Shown: piece by piece, positions 1-9,237 of the stretch
Position numbering within the stretch: the stretch's first letter is position 1
Layout: every line of letters starts with the position of its first letter
DNA from: Yoonia sp. I 8.24
GTDB taxonomy: Bacteria; Pseudomonadota; Alphaproteobacteria; Rhodobacterales; Rhodobacteraceae
Direction of reading: 5' to 3'
DNA length: 64,000 nt
Assembly (NCBI RefSeq): GCF_022096995.1
Contig: NZ_JACXGQ010000005.1
Location: forward strand, 124,001-188,000
Program-made: the position numbers and the translations under genes
The notes under the pieces: model-generated
Databases searched by the model: none
Told to the model about the DNA's origin: nothing
The model's input: the letters and a program-made list of their open reading frames with translations, nothing else

Positions 1-395
1 GGATACTTCGTGACGAAATTGGGCTGATGGGCACAAAATACGGCTGTGGCATTGCGCAATGCGGCGCCTGTACCGTGCATCTGGATGGGATGGCCGTGCG
101 ATCCTGTCAGGTGCGCGCCTACGAATTAGACGGGGCTGAAATCACCACGATTGAGGGCTTGGGCACGCCCGAAGCGCAGCATCCGGTGCAAGAAGCATGG
201 ATCGAAACACAAGTGGCGCAATGTGGTTACTGCCAATCAGGGCAGATTATGCAAGCCGCGTCGATGTTGGCGAACAACCCAAACCCAAGCGATGATGAAA
301 TCGATGCTGTGATGTCGGGGAACCTGTGTCGCTGCGGGACGTACCCGCGCATCCGCGAAGCGATCCGGCTGGCCATTCAAAAGCAGGGGGCTTGA
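1..395 (+). CDS. (2Fe-2S)-binding small subunit of a molybdenum hydroxylase, 5' truncated by window edge
   Basis: The reading frame is already open at the first bases, so the true start lies before the window; the internal ATG at position 27 is not the start. The protein has the two [2Fe-2S] cluster motifs of the xanthine dehydrogenase/CoxS/IorA family: [11 protein letters not shown] in the plant-ferredoxin-like domain, and QCGYC followed by [10 protein letters not shown] in the C-terminal helical domain. It would pass electrons from the molybdenum site of the large subunit. The large-subunit gene starts 3 bases after the stop, so the two are cotranscribed. The closest family by architecture is isoquinoline 1-oxidoreductase alpha subunit; the substrate cannot be read from the sequence. 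Confidence 0.9.
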   Translation, partial: ILRDEIGLMGTKYGCGIAQCGACTVHLDGMAVRSCQVRAYELDGAEITTIEGLGTPEAQHPVQEAWIETQVAQCGYCQSGQIMQAASMLANNPNPSDDEIDAVMSGNLCRCGTYPRIREAIRLAIQKQGA

Positions 396-398
396 TCG

Positions 399-2642
399 AT
401 GGGTAAACTGCGCACGCTTACACGCCGCACGTTTTTGGTTGGATCAACTGCAGTTGCTGGCGGCGTCGCCTTTGGCATTTACCGCGCCAAAGCGCCTTTT
501 GAAAATCCGAATCTTGCAGGGCTGCCCGAAGGCGCCGCGAGCTTTAATCCATGGGTCATTATCGACGCTGAAAAAATAACGCTCATCGCGCCGCACGCCG
601 ATAAGGGTCAAGGTGTCTTTTCCGCGCAAGCGGCGATGATTGTCGAAGAATTGGATATTGAACTGGATCAGGTCGAAATCAGTTTTGGCACACCTGACAA
701 AGCCTATATGAATGGCGCGCTTACCGACGCTATGGTGCCGTTTCCGCAATATGATTATGGGAAAGTCGCCGAAGGGGCGCGGCGTTTTGCAGGCGGTGTC
801 GTGCGTGCTGCCTTGCCGATCATGGGAACTGGCGGGTCCTCGGCCATGCCTGATAGCTACGATAAACTGCGCGAAGCGGGTGCCGTCGCACGTGAAACGC
901 TTAAAGCCGCAGCATCGCAACAGGCTGGCGTGCCAATTGAAGGTTTGCGAACAGAAAATGGGGCGGTTTGGCTACCCGACGGCACGGCGCTAACCTACAC
1001 ATCGCTTTCGGCTGCCGCTGCCCAAATAGAGCCCGTCACAAATGTAACGCTACGCGATCCATCGCAATGGCGTATTCTGGGCAAACCGATGGAACGGGTT
1101 GATATTGTTGCCAAGTCAACGGGCACATTGCCTTACGGTGTCGACCATAAAACGGACGGGATGCTATTTGCGACGGTCAAGGTAAACCCCCGTCAAGGCG
1201 GCGTATTAATCAGTCACGACGCCACTGCGGCGCTTGCGATGGAGGGCGTTGTCGACGTCTTTGAAATCACAGGCGGCATTTCTGTCGTCGCCAATAATAC
1301 ATGGACGGCCATACAAGCCGCCAATGCGATCACCTGTGAATGGGGCGAAGCGACCTACCCGCCAGAACAAGACGCGCATTGGACTGCGCTTTCGGCGAGT
1401 TTCACGGATGATAGGCTGAACGCCGAAGCCCGCAATGTTGGCGATGTTGACGCAGCGCCAGGCGCAGAGGTGATCGCGGAATACAGATCCCCATACGTCG
1501 CCCATGCGCCGTTAGAGCCGTTGAACGCCACGATTCTCGTGTCTGATGATCGCGTTGACGTCTGGACCGGGCACCAATTACAAATGTTTGCGGTAGATAT
1601 GGTCGCCAAAATCACTGGCGTGGACAGGGACAACGTGCATCTACACAATCAGTTCATCGGCGGCAGCTTTGGGCATCGGTTGGAATTCGATTATCTGAAA
1701 CAAGCGGCAGAAATTGCTATGAAAATGCGCGGCACACCTGTCAAAATGACCTACTCCCGCGAAGAAGATTTCGCCCATGATTTTCCGCGCCATATCACGA
1801 TGGGCCGCGGGATTGGGAAACACGAGAACGGCAAAGTCACCGCGCTTGATGTGCAAATTGCGGGGCAGTCGGTGATGACTTCGCAGATGTCACGCATTGG
1901 ATTCAGCCTACCCGGCCCGGATACGCAATTGCATGAAGGGGCGTGGGATTACCCCAACCTGAATCTGCCCAATATTCGGGTACGGTCGTATAAAGAAACC
2001 GGGCTTGCGCCCGTATCGTCATGGCGGTCGGTTGGCGCAGCGCCAAACGGTTTTATCTATGACACGCTGCTTGATGAAACGATCCACGCTGCGGGTGCTG
2101 ACCCGCTGATGGAACGGATCCGGCTGATGGGACATGATGTATCGGTCAAAGTGCTCGAAACCGTGGGCGAAATGTGTGGCTGGAATGGGCATGACTTGGG
2201 CGCTGGGCGCGGGCGCGGCGTTGCCTATGTGTTTTCCTTTGGGGTTCCCGTCGCAACGGTTGTTGAGGTCACGCAAACAGAACGAGGTATCCGTTTGGAT
2301 GAAGTTTGGGTTGCCGCTGATGTTGGTCAGGTGATTGACCCGGTTAACCTTGAAAACCTTGCGCAGGGTGGCACATTGTTTGGTCTGGGGCATGCAATGA
2401 ATTGCGAAATAACTTATTCTGACGGGATGGCGCAGCAAAGCAACTATCACGCACATGAGTCGATGCGCCTGTATCAAGCACCCAAAGTCAATTTCACCGC
2501 GTTAGAGAACAATCCGAAAATCAAAGGTTTTGGTGAACCGCCCGTTCCCCCAGCGGCCCCGGCGTTGGGCAATGCGATTTTTGCAGCGACTGGGCAGCGG
2601 ATACGTGAATTGCCGTTCAATAAACATATTGATTTCGTCTAA
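399..2642 (+). CDS. Molybdopterin-binding large subunit, isoquinoline 1-oxidoreductase beta-like
   Basis: This 747-residue protein begins with a twin-arginine signal (TRRTFLVG, residues 8-15) followed by a hydrophobic stretch, so the enzyme is probably exported folded to the periplasm together with the small subunit. The rest matches the IorB-type large subunit of the xanthine oxidase superfamily; GGSFGHR near residue 420 and the C-terminal [18 protein letters not shown] are typical molybdopterin-pocket and C-terminal segments. Members hydroxylate N-heterocycles or oxidise aldehydes, with electrons leaving through the 2Fe-2S subunit. The gene lies 3 bases after the small subunit and 12 bases before a cytochrome c gene, which suggests that electrons go to cytochrome c. 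The substrate is unknown. Confidence 0.9.
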   Translation: MGKLRTLTRRTFLVGSTAVAGGVAFGIYRAKAPFENPNLAGLPEGAASFNPWVIIDAEKITLIAPHADKGQGVFSAQAAMIVEELDIELDQVEISFGTPDKAYMNGALTDAMVPFPQYDYGKVAEGARRFAGGVVRAALPIMGTGGSSAMPDSYDKLREAGAVARETLKAAASQQAGVPIEGLRTENGAVWLPDGTALTYTSLSAAAAQIEPVTNVTLRDPSQWRILGKPMERVDIVAKSTGTLPYGVDHKTDGMLFATVKVNPRQGGVLISHDATAALAMEGVVDVFEITGGISVVANNTWTAIQAANAITCEWGEATYPPEQDAHWTALSASFTDDRLNAEARNVGDVDAAPGAEVIAEYRSPYVAHAPLEPLNATILVSDDRVDVWTGHQLQMFAVDMVAKITGVDRDNVHLHNQFIGGSFGHRLEFDYLKQAAEIAMKMRGTPVKMTYSREEDFAHDFPRHITMGRGIGKHENGKVTALDVQIAGQSVMTSQMSRIGFSLPGPDTQLHEGAWDYPNLNLPNIRVRSYKETGLAPVSSWRSVGAAPNGFIYDTLLDETIHAAGADPLMERIRLMGHDVSVKVLETVGEMCGWNGHDLGAGRGRGVAYVFSFGVPVATVVEVTQTERGIRLDEVWVAADVGQVIDPVNLENLAQGGTLFGLGHAMNCEITYSDGMAQQSNYHAHESMRLYQAPKVNFTALENNPKIKGFGEPPVPPAAPALGNAIFAATGQRIRELPFNKHIDFV

Positions 2643-2654
2643 GGAGCCCCCAAA

Positions 2655-3290
2655 ATGCAGACTCTATTCCGCGTTTTTGTGACTGTTTTTGTGTGTATTC
2701 TCGGCACGATATCTTGGGCTGATGGCGATGCACCTGCGACAATTTCTGCGCCTGCGGCTGGCTCTGTCACACTAGCCGAAGGGCTTGCCGCGTTTGATCG
2801 CGTCTACGAGGTCGTGAACCATCCGCGTTGCGCCAATTGCCATACGGGGCCAGATAATGTTCCGATGTGGTATGGCGGCAGCGAAGGCCCAGCGCGACCC
2901 CATGGGATGAATATCAACGCAGGCCAAAGCCGCATTGGTGTCGAAACTTTGATCTGTTCGACCTGTCACCGCACATCTACAGACCTGCGCAGCGCGCCAC
3001 ATGCCCCGCCGCGTGCTGGGTTGGATTGGCAGCTTGCGCCGGTTGAATTCGAATGGTTTGGCAAAACACCGGCCGAGGTCTGCGCCCAATTGTCAGACCC
3101 TGACCGAAATGGCGGGCGCGATTGGATGGGCCTCGCGGAACATTTGGTTGATGACGCGGGACATTACGGTTTTGTGCTTTGGGGGTGGAACCCGGGCGGC
3201 GGGCGTGACCCAGCGCCTTATTCACTGCAAGCGCATGTGGACGACGTTCTGATCTGGGGCGTCGCCGGTCAACCCTGCCCCGCAGAATAA
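2655..3290 (+). CDS. Periplasmic dihaem cytochrome c associated with the molybdenum hydroxylase
   Basis: The product has an N-terminal signal peptide (hydrophobic residues about 5-20, then ADGDA) and two haem c attachment motifs, CANCH (about residue 59) and CSTCH (about residue 102). There is a good ribosome binding site (AAGGAG) 9 bases before the ATG. It follows the IorB-like gene by 12 bases in the same direction, so it is the likely electron acceptor of the exported hydroxylase. I do not recognise a named family beyond cytochrome c-like; the tryptophan- and glycine-rich C-terminal half has no other obvious motif. Confidence 0.75.
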   Translation: MQTLFRVFVTVFVCILGTISWADGDAPATISAPAAGSVTLAEGLAAFDRVYEVVNHPRCANCHTGPDNVPMWYGGSEGPARPHGMNINAGQSRIGVETLICSTCHRTSTDLRSAPHAPPRAGLDWQLAPVEFEWFGKTPAEVCAQLSDPDRNGGRDWMGLAEHLVDDAGHYGFVLWGWNPGGGRDPAPYSLQAHVDDVLIWGVAGQPCPAE

Positions 3291-3299
3291 GGATGTGAC

Positions 3300-3647
3300 A
3301 TGACACGACAGGAACGCAAATACACTGCGGCGGCCGCCCTGCTGTTCGCTTCCGCTGCGCTGCACCTTCCCATAGCAGGGATCGATTTTGGCGCATTCGG
3401 CATACAAATGATTGTTGCCGCGCTGCTTTGGACTGTTCTGGGCTTGGGCCTGCTACGCTATTGGCGTTGGTGCGCTTATATTGCGCTTTTTGGTATGTTA
3501 TATGGTGTCTCCGCCGCGCTTTTTGGCGCCATGGATGCGATAGGGTTAGTGTCGATCTTGTTTTGGGCCATTGTCGCCATCGACGCGCTTGCCGCGGCAA
3601 TCTTGTTTGGCTTGCTATGGGCCCCGCACCCTAAGAGACCAACCTAG
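3300..3647 (+). CDS. Small polytopic membrane protein, function unknown
   Basis: A 115-residue hydrophobic protein with about four predicted membrane segments (around residues 9-26, 34-52, 58-78 and 82-106) and a short basic tail. It starts 9 bases after the cytochrome c gene in the same direction and is probably the last gene of the hydroxylase operon. No catalytic motif is visible. A role in membrane anchoring or quinone coupling would be a guess. Confidence 0.6.
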   Translation: MTRQERKYTAAAALLFASAALHLPIAGIDFGAFGIQMIVAALLWTVLGLGLLRYWRWCAYIALFGMLYGVSAALFGAMDAIGLVSILFWAIVAIDALAAAILFGLLWAPHPKRPT

Positions 3648-3861
3648 CCACGTACGAATTGGACATGGTGGCTCGTAGGTACAAATTGATTTGTTAACTT
3701 TTGATCTGTACTCTGCGCCGATCAGGCCAAGAAGCGTGGTCAGTCACACTTTGGCCAAGTTCTTCGATAATAGACGCTCTTTAAATGACGTGGGTTTGTG
3801 AATCACCAACGGGCCACGTCCTTGCGCGTTCAACGAACGTTGGTAATTTGGGAGGTATTGA

Positions 3862-4797
3862 ATGAAATTGGTTCTAGTGGCGGGCGTTGTCGCATTGACG
3901 GGGCTGACCTTTTTTTCGGCTACACAGACGTTGCCCTTGGCAGATAGTCCTGACCTATCAGAGGCGTTGCAAACCGAAAGCGAAGCGCTTGAAGCGGCGC
4001 GCGTGGCGCTTGATGAACAATCGGAAATGTTCGAAAATGCGCTTTCCGATCTATCAGCCGAAAACCTCGCTTTGGCGGCTGCAAACGGTGACCTGACTGA
4101 CCGCATGACGGCTTTGGATGCGCAAATGCAAGATGCGGTCGCGTCGCAAATGACAATTGCGTCCCTTGAAAGCGCAAACGCCGACGTGACCCATCGGATC
4201 ACTGATCTAGAAACGCGTTTAGCCCAGTCGGATTCAGAACTTGTTGCGGCTAACGAACAGGTCGCACAACTGCTTGAGGCCGAGAGCACGGGTGACGTCG
4301 CAAGCGCGATCGCAGAGCTTGAAAGTCGGGTATCCGCTTTGACAAGCGAAAACACCGACCTCAGCGATGCGCTTGTGAAGCGCGACGATGTGATTTCCGG
4401 CTTGATGGCGAGTGCAGATCCGTCAGGTATGAGCGTCGTGACAACCTGTCAAGAACAGACAGATGCGCTGCTTGCAGACACTCGGGTCAGTTTTGAAACC
4501 GGCACCACATTCACCGAAGATTCAGTCTTGCTGCTTGAACAAATCGCGATGGTTGCAATTGACTGTGCGGGCGATGGTCTGATGCTAGGGATTGAAGGGC
4601 ACACTGATGGCGCGGATGATTTTGCGAGCAACCTGTTGCTCAGTGATGCTCAGGCCAAAGCCGTGGTTGATTTCCTCGCAGAGCGCGGCGTGCCGACGCT
4701 GGCCATGCGCTCAGTTGGTTTTGGCGACCGCGAGCCTAGCACGGGCGAAGAGCAAACCCAAAATCAACGGATTCTCTTTGACTGGAAGCAAGGTTAA
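3862..4797 (+). CDS. OmpA-family peptidoglycan-associated protein with long coiled coil
   Basis: A 311-residue protein with an N-terminal hydrophobic segment (residues 2-18) acting as signal or anchor. A long alanine/glutamate/leucine-rich heptad region (about 30-185) is predicted to form coiled coil. The C-terminal OmpA-like domain (about 205-308) carries the family features IEGHTDG and NLLLSDAQAKAVVDFL, with the closing segment NQRILF. Such domains bind diaminopimelate in peptidoglycan. The start is fixed by GGAGG 7 bases before the ATG. A conserved small membrane protein gene follows after 38 bases. It probably tethers the envelope; the exact role is unknown. Confidence 0.75.
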   Translation: MKLVLVAGVVALTGLTFFSATQTLPLADSPDLSEALQTESEALEAARVALDEQSEMFENALSDLSAENLALAAANGDLTDRMTALDAQMQDAVASQMTIASLESANADVTHRITDLETRLAQSDSELVAANEQVAQLLEAESTGDVASAIAELESRVSALTSENTDLSDALVKRDDVISGLMASADPSGMSVVTTCQEQTDALLADTRVSFETGTTFTEDSVLLLEQIAMVAIDCAGDGLMLGIEGHTDGADDFASNLLLSDAQAKAVVDFLAERGVPTLAMRSVGFGDREPSTGEEQTQNQRILFDWKQG

Positions 4798-4835
4798 CCC
4801 CCGCTCAACAACGCTATTTTAAGTTTGGAAAACGC

Positions 4836-5081
4836 ATGTTCACACCTATGATCCAAATACTTCTCTACCTTTCAGCCACGTTTGTTTTGGGCTTCGCTTT
4901 GGGTTGGCTTCTTTGGAAGTTCAGCAACACAGAGCAAGCAGATGCACAATCGACGGAAACGGAATACTGGATGGATCGTCTTGATCAGGCGCGCAACGAG
5001 CGCGACCTTCTCGAGACAAAAATCGCAGCTCTTTCGCGCGAAAAAGAAAACCTGACAAAACGCCTGAAAGCTGCTGGATAG
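4836..5081 (+). CDS. Small single-span membrane protein with cytoplasmic coiled coil
   Basis: An 81-residue protein with one clear membrane helix (about residues 7-27), then a charged region rich in Asp, Glu, Arg and Lys with heptad-like leucines to the end. It lies 38 bases downstream of the OmpA-like gene in the same direction and may share its transcript. No family is recognised. Confidence 0.6.
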   Translation: MFTPMIQILLYLSATFVLGFALGWLLWKFSNTEQADAQSTETEYWMDRLDQARNERDLLETKIAALSREKENLTKRLKAAG

Positions 5082-5096
5082 AAGCGACCGCGGCTA

Positions 5097-5879
5097 TTAT
5101 GAATTGGCGCGTTTGTCTGCTTGATGTTCGTCTTCGATCAGCCCAATTTTCCAGTACCCAGAGATATAGGTATCTTCTTTGGGTACGCCGCGCCCGTTGA
5201 TGATTTCCGCGCGTAGGGCTTTGATCATGCCACTTTCCCCGGCGATGCATGTTTGAACCCGGCCCGTGAAATCCGGTAGCGATGCAATGCGATCAACACA
5301 TTGCGTCACCGGCTGATGTGGATCGGGGTGGGTAATCCAATGCACGGCGACCCCATCCGGTGCATCCACTTCTTGGCGGTCGTCGTCTGACGTGATTTCC
5401 AAAAAGGCCAAACCTGTCGCATCACGCGGCATAGCTTCAAGGGTTGCTGCGGCAACGGGTAAAGCCGACATGTCAGCCGCGATCACGTAAGTGTCGGCAT
5501 AGAATTCCTTCAGCTTAATTGGGCCAGGCCCTGCAAATCCTGCGACATCCCCAACCACACAGCGCCGCGCCCAAGCTGATGCGGGCCCGGCATCACCGTG
5601 ATCCACGAAATCGATATCAATTTCCTTCAATTCGGGGCGCAGATGACGAATCGTATAGGTGCGCACCGTGGGTCGTGGGCCTACTTCCAGCTGATTTACA
5701 AATGCATCTTCGGCTTGGCCAACTTCAGGGATGAACAGCTTAAAATGTGCGCCTTCGATCCCGGCCTCAAGACCTTGCATCCAATCAGACGTACAAGTAA
5801 CGCGGATCATATTTGGGGTAATCCAGGATTTTGCAGAAACATGCATAACGCGCGGGGTGCGCTTAGGAGGCGTGGTCAT
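5097..5879 (-). CDS. Siderophore-interacting protein (FAD-dependent ferric-siderophore reductase family)
   Basis: A 260-residue protein of the ViuB/YqjH family. The FAD-binding motif RTYTIRH lies near residue 74 and is followed by the DxDFVDHGDAGPAS stretch that contacts FAD. The C-terminal half is a NAD(P)H-binding domain (ESGMIKALRAEI near 215) ending in GYWKIG. The family reduces ferric iron in siderophores in the cytoplasm, using reduced pyridine nucleotide. It is a single gene convergent with the preceding 81-residue gene and divergent from the polyamine operon. No siderophore transporter is visible in this window. Confidence 0.88.
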   Translation of the reverse strand: MTTPPKRTPRVMHVSAKSWITPNMIRVTCTSDWMQGLEAGIEGAHFKLFIPEVGQAEDAFVNQLEVGPRPTVRTYTIRHLRPELKEIDIDFVDHGDAGPASAWARRCVVGDVAGFAGPGPIKLKEFYADTYVIAADMSALPVAAATLEAMPRDATGLAFLEITSDDDRQEVDAPDGVAVHWITHPDPHQPVTQCVDRIASLPDFTGRVQTCIAGESGMIKALRAEIINGRGVPKEDTYISGYWKIGLIEDEHQADKRANS

Positions 5880-5912
5880 TGCTGTTCTTTCTTAATGGGC
5901 TGGGCTTAATGC

Positions 5913-5950
5913 CAGTTATTCCGAGCAATCGGCTCGGCCCGCAATAACTG
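5913..5950. promoter_or_regulatory. Nested inverted repeat between the siderophore-interacting protein gene and speA
   Basis: Outer arms CAGTTATT (5913-5920) and AATAACTG (5943-5950) enclose an inner hairpin CCGAGC-AATCG-GCTCGG (5921-5937). Together they can form one long stem-loop with a small bulge. It lies 34 bases upstream of the divergent minus-strand gene and about 160 bases upstream of speA. No T tract follows on either strand that would make it an obvious terminator, so a 5'-leader structure or protein-binding site is possible. Confidence 0.4.
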
Positions 5951-6108
5951 ACAGATTTTATCAGAAAAGAAAAGAGGCACCGGGTGATCAACTTGCAACG
6001 TTTTTGCAAGGTGTTTACCTAGGTATGGAGAACAGTTGGCGGATTTATCATTTCACATTAAAGGCCGATCAACGTAACGCAGCTTTGTTGCACTCATGTG
6101 GAATTTCT

Positions 6109-8004
6109 ATGAAAAACGATGCGCAAGTAGTTTCAGACATTTACGGCTTTTCGCTTTGGTCGGATGGACTGGTAGATGTCACAGACAGAGGTGATCTGGC
6201 CCTGCGCAACCCAAGTGATGACACGCCGCCTGTATCGCTTCCGCAGGTTATGGATGCGCTTGCGCAGCGGGGTATTTCTGCACCGATTCAACTGCGTGTA
6301 CAGCCGTTTTTAGATCGTTCGCTTGCTCGGCTACATGACGCGTTTTCTGATGCCTTCCGAGAGACCAAATACCGCGGCGTCTACCGCGGGGTATTCCCTG
6401 TTAAGGTCAACCAACAATCCGATGTCATTGAACGACTTACCGAAGCAGGGCGCGCCTATCATTTTGGTCTTGAGGTCGGTTCAAAACCCGAGTTGCTGAT
6501 CGCACTTGCCCAATCACTTTCACCCGAGGCTTTGTTGATTTGCAACGGGGCCAAAGATGCGGCGTTTATCCATTTGGCGATTTTGTCGCAAAAACTGGGG
6601 TTCAACACGATTATCGTGCTCGAAAGCCTGTACGAGTTTGAGATCGTGTATCGGATTGCGCAGGAATTGGACGTGCGCCCAACGCTGGGCGTGCGGATCA
6701 AACTGACCGAGACCGTGACGGGCAAATGGCAGGCATCATCCGGCGACCGATCCGTATTCGGGCTGAGCGCGCTGGACGTGGTCAAGCTGACAGCCCGCCT
6801 AGAAGAAACCGGATTTATGGATTGCCTGGTGTTGCAGCACACGCATTTGGGCTCGCAGGTGCCAAATATTATGGATGTGCGCCGCGCCGCCACCGAAGCC
6901 TGCCGGTTTTATGTTGAATTGTCACGCATGGGCGCGCCGTTACAACATCTTGATTTGGGCGGCGGATTGGGGATCGATTATACAGGCGAACGGCGCCCGG
7001 ATGAAAATTCGGTCAACTACACAGTCAATGAATACTGCGCCAATCTGGTCGAAACCGTTCGCTATGCGATGGATGACGCGGGAATTGAGCACCCAACCAT
7101 TGTCACCGAAAGCGGACGGTTTGTCGTCGCGCAATCGGCGATATTTGTGTTCAATATTTTGGGTGCAACGCTTTATGACAATTTGGAAAAAGTCGAAGTC
7201 CAAGAAGGCGACCACCATCTGCTCAGCGATCTATTGGCCGTTGAAGCGTATATCGATGGGCCACGCCTGCAAGAAGCGCTGAACGACGCGATTTATTACC
7301 GCGACGAAATCCGCGCGCTGTTCCGACGCGGGCAGATTGACCTGCAACTTCTGGCACGGGCCGAACAAGCATTCCTCTATCTGTTGTCCCGCTTCAAAGC
7401 TGCTTCAAAGCTTGAAGAAAATGCCGGACAGATTGATGAGCAACTGACCGGGTTCGTCGATTATTATCATGGCAATTTCTCGTTGTTCCAATCGTTACCG
7501 GATGTCTGGGCGATTGACCAACTGCATCCAATCATGCCGCTGCAGCGTTTGGACGAAGAGCCTACGCGTAGTGCCATTTTGACCGATATCACCTGTGATA
7601 GTGACGGGAAAATTGATCAATTCGTGCTGGCGGACGGAACCGCAGGGGCGCTGCCCGTTCACGAACTGCGCGACGGTGAAGATTACTATATTGGTGTCTT
7701 TTTTGTCGGAGCCTATCAGGAAACCCTAGGTGATTTGCACAACCTGTTTGGGGACCCGAACGTTGTGACCATTTCGCTTGATGGCGAGGGTGGCTTTGAC
7801 ATTGAACATGAAACCGAAGGCGACACCATTGCGCAAGTCTTGTCCTATGTGGAATATGACCCGCAAGATTGCCTTTCTACGTTCCGCAAGACTGTTGAAA
7901 AAGCGGTGAAGGCGGGCAAGGTGAACGCGGCAGAGCGCCGCACGATGATTGCCGCATATAAAGATAGCCTTGCCGGGTCGACCTATTTCGGCACCGACAG
8001 TTGA
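6109..8004 (+). CDS. speA: Biosynthetic arginine decarboxylase
   Basis: Converts arginine to agmatine plus CO2 with pyridoxal phosphate, the first step of the agmatine route to putrescine. The protein (631 residues from this start) has the PLP lysine in FPVKVNQQ, the alanine-racemase-fold signature LDLGGGLGIDYTG, VTESGRFVV, and the long C-terminal extension of the SpeA family. An open frame extends upstream to 6004, but homologues begin close to the segment IYGFSLWS, so ATG 6109 (or at most ATG 6028) is preferred. It is the first gene of a four-gene polyamine operon that ends with agmatinase, which removes urea from its product. Confidence 0.92.
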   Translation: MKNDAQVVSDIYGFSLWSDGLVDVTDRGDLALRNPSDDTPPVSLPQVMDALAQRGISAPIQLRVQPFLDRSLARLHDAFSDAFRETKYRGVYRGVFPVKVNQQSDVIERLTEAGRAYHFGLEVGSKPELLIALAQSLSPEALLICNGAKDAAFIHLAILSQKLGFNTIIVLESLYEFEIVYRIAQELDVRPTLGVRIKLTETVTGKWQASSGDRSVFGLSALDVVKLTARLEETGFMDCLVLQHTHLGSQVPNIMDVRRAATEACRFYVELSRMGAPLQHLDLGGGLGIDYTGERRPDENSVNYTVNEYCANLVETVRYAMDDAGIEHPTIVTESGRFVVAQSAIFVFNILGATLYDNLEKVEVQEGDHHLLSDLLAVEAYIDGPRLQEALNDAIYYRDEIRALFRRGQIDLQLLARAEQAFLYLLSRFKAASKLEENAGQIDEQLTGFVDYYHGNFSLFQSLPDVWAIDQLHPIMPLQRLDEEPTRSAILTDITCDSDGKIDQFVLADGTAGALPVHELRDGEDYYIGVFFVGAYQETLGDLHNLFGDPNVVTISLDGEGGFDIEHETEGDTIAQVLSYVEYDPQDCLSTFRKTVEKAVKAGKVNAAERRTMIAAYKDSLAGSTYFGTDS

Positions 8005-8024
8005 AGATAGCAAAGGATCAAAAC

Positions 8025-9230
8025 ATGGAAAAAGTTCTGGTTGTGGGCGCGGGCGGTGTTGGTGCCGTAGCCGTTGTCAAAATGGCGATGCACCCTGAGA
8101 TATTCAAAGAAATCACATTGGCCAGTCGGACCAAATCCAAATGTGACGACATCGCTGCAAACGTCAAAACCCGCACAGGCGTGACGATTAAGACCGCAGC
8201 ACTTGATGCAATGGATGTAGCCGCCACTGTTGCGCTTATCAAAGAAACAGGCGCAGAACTGGTCGTGAACCTTGCGTTGCCTTATCAGGATTTGGTCTTG
8301 ATGGATGCTTGCCTTGAGGCAGGTGTGCACTATCTGGACACAGCAAACTACGAACCCGAGGATGAAGCCAAGTTCGAATACCATTGGCAATGGGCCTATC
8401 AGGAACGCTTTGAAAAAGCGGGTCTAACTGCCGTGTTAGGGTCTGGTTTTGATCCGGGCGTGACCTCTATCTTTGCGACATGGATCCGCAAGCACAAGCT
8501 GGACGGCATTCGTCTGATTGATGTTTTGGATTGCAACGGTGGCGATAATGGCAAGGCGTTTGCAACCAACTTTAACCCCGAAATCAACATTCGCGAAGTG
8601 ACCGCTGTCGCGCGCCACTGGGAAAACGGTGATTGGGTCGAAACCGCCGCGATGTCGCATAAGGTTGCGTTCGATTTCCCCGCTGTGGGCGAAAAGAACA
8701 TGTATCTGATGTACCACGAAGAACTGGAAAGCATGAAAACGCATTTCCCCGAAGTGGAACGCGCGCGGTTCTGGATGACCTTTGGCGATGCTTACATTAA
8801 CCACGTTACTGTGCTGCAAAACATTGGCATGACCCGGATTGATCCGGTGACCTATGAAGGCCAAGAAATCATCCCGCTACAATTCCTAAAGGCGGTTTTG
8901 CCTGATCCCAGCGATCTGGGTGCGCTGACCAAGGGCAAAACATGTATCGGTGACATCATCACCGGCCCATCCGGCGACGGTGAAAGGACCTATTACATCT
9001 ATAACATCTGCGACCACGAAGAGTGTTTCGCCGAAGTCGGCAGTCAAGCCGTGGCTTATACCACGGGCGTGCCTGCGATGATCGGGGCTGCGATGATGTT
9101 GAAAGGTATTTGGCTCAAGCCCGGCGTATGGAACACCGAACAGCTCGACCCGGATGCATTTATGGAAATGCTCACCAGCAATGGTCTGCCTTGGCAGATT
9201 GTTGAACTTGACGGGCACCCAGAGTTCTAG
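8025..9230 (+). CDS. Saccharopine dehydrogenase-family carboxynorspermidine/carboxyspermidine dehydrogenase
   Basis: Couples putrescine (or diaminopropane) to aspartate semialdehyde with NAD(P)H, giving carboxyspermidine (or carboxynorspermidine). The N-terminal Rossmann motif GAGGVG sits at residues 8-13 and GSGFDPG near 150 is typical of the saccharopine dehydrogenase family. ATG 8025 is chosen because AAGGA lies about 9 bases before it; a longer frame to 8001 overlaps speA and lacks a ribosome site. The next gene, seven bases downstream, is the matching decarboxylase, which specifies this branch of the family rather than lysine metabolism. Confidence 0.88.
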   Translation: MEKVLVVGAGGVGAVAVVKMAMHPEIFKEITLASRTKSKCDDIAANVKTRTGVTIKTAALDAMDVAATVALIKETGAELVVNLALPYQDLVLMDACLEAGVHYLDTANYEPEDEAKFEYHWQWAYQERFEKAGLTAVLGSGFDPGVTSIFATWIRKHKLDGIRLIDVLDCNGGDNGKAFATNFNPEINIREVTAVARHWENGDWVETAAMSHKVAFDFPAVGEKNMYLMYHEELESMKTHFPEVERARFWMTFGDAYINHVTVLQNIGMTRIDPVTYEGQEIIPLQFLKAVLPDPSDLGALTKGKTCIGDIITGPSGDGERTYYIYNICDHEECFAEVGSQAVAYTTGVPAMIGAAMMLKGIWLKPGVWNTEQLDPDAFMEMLTSNGLPWQIVELDGHPEF

Positions 9231-9237
9231 GCTGACA

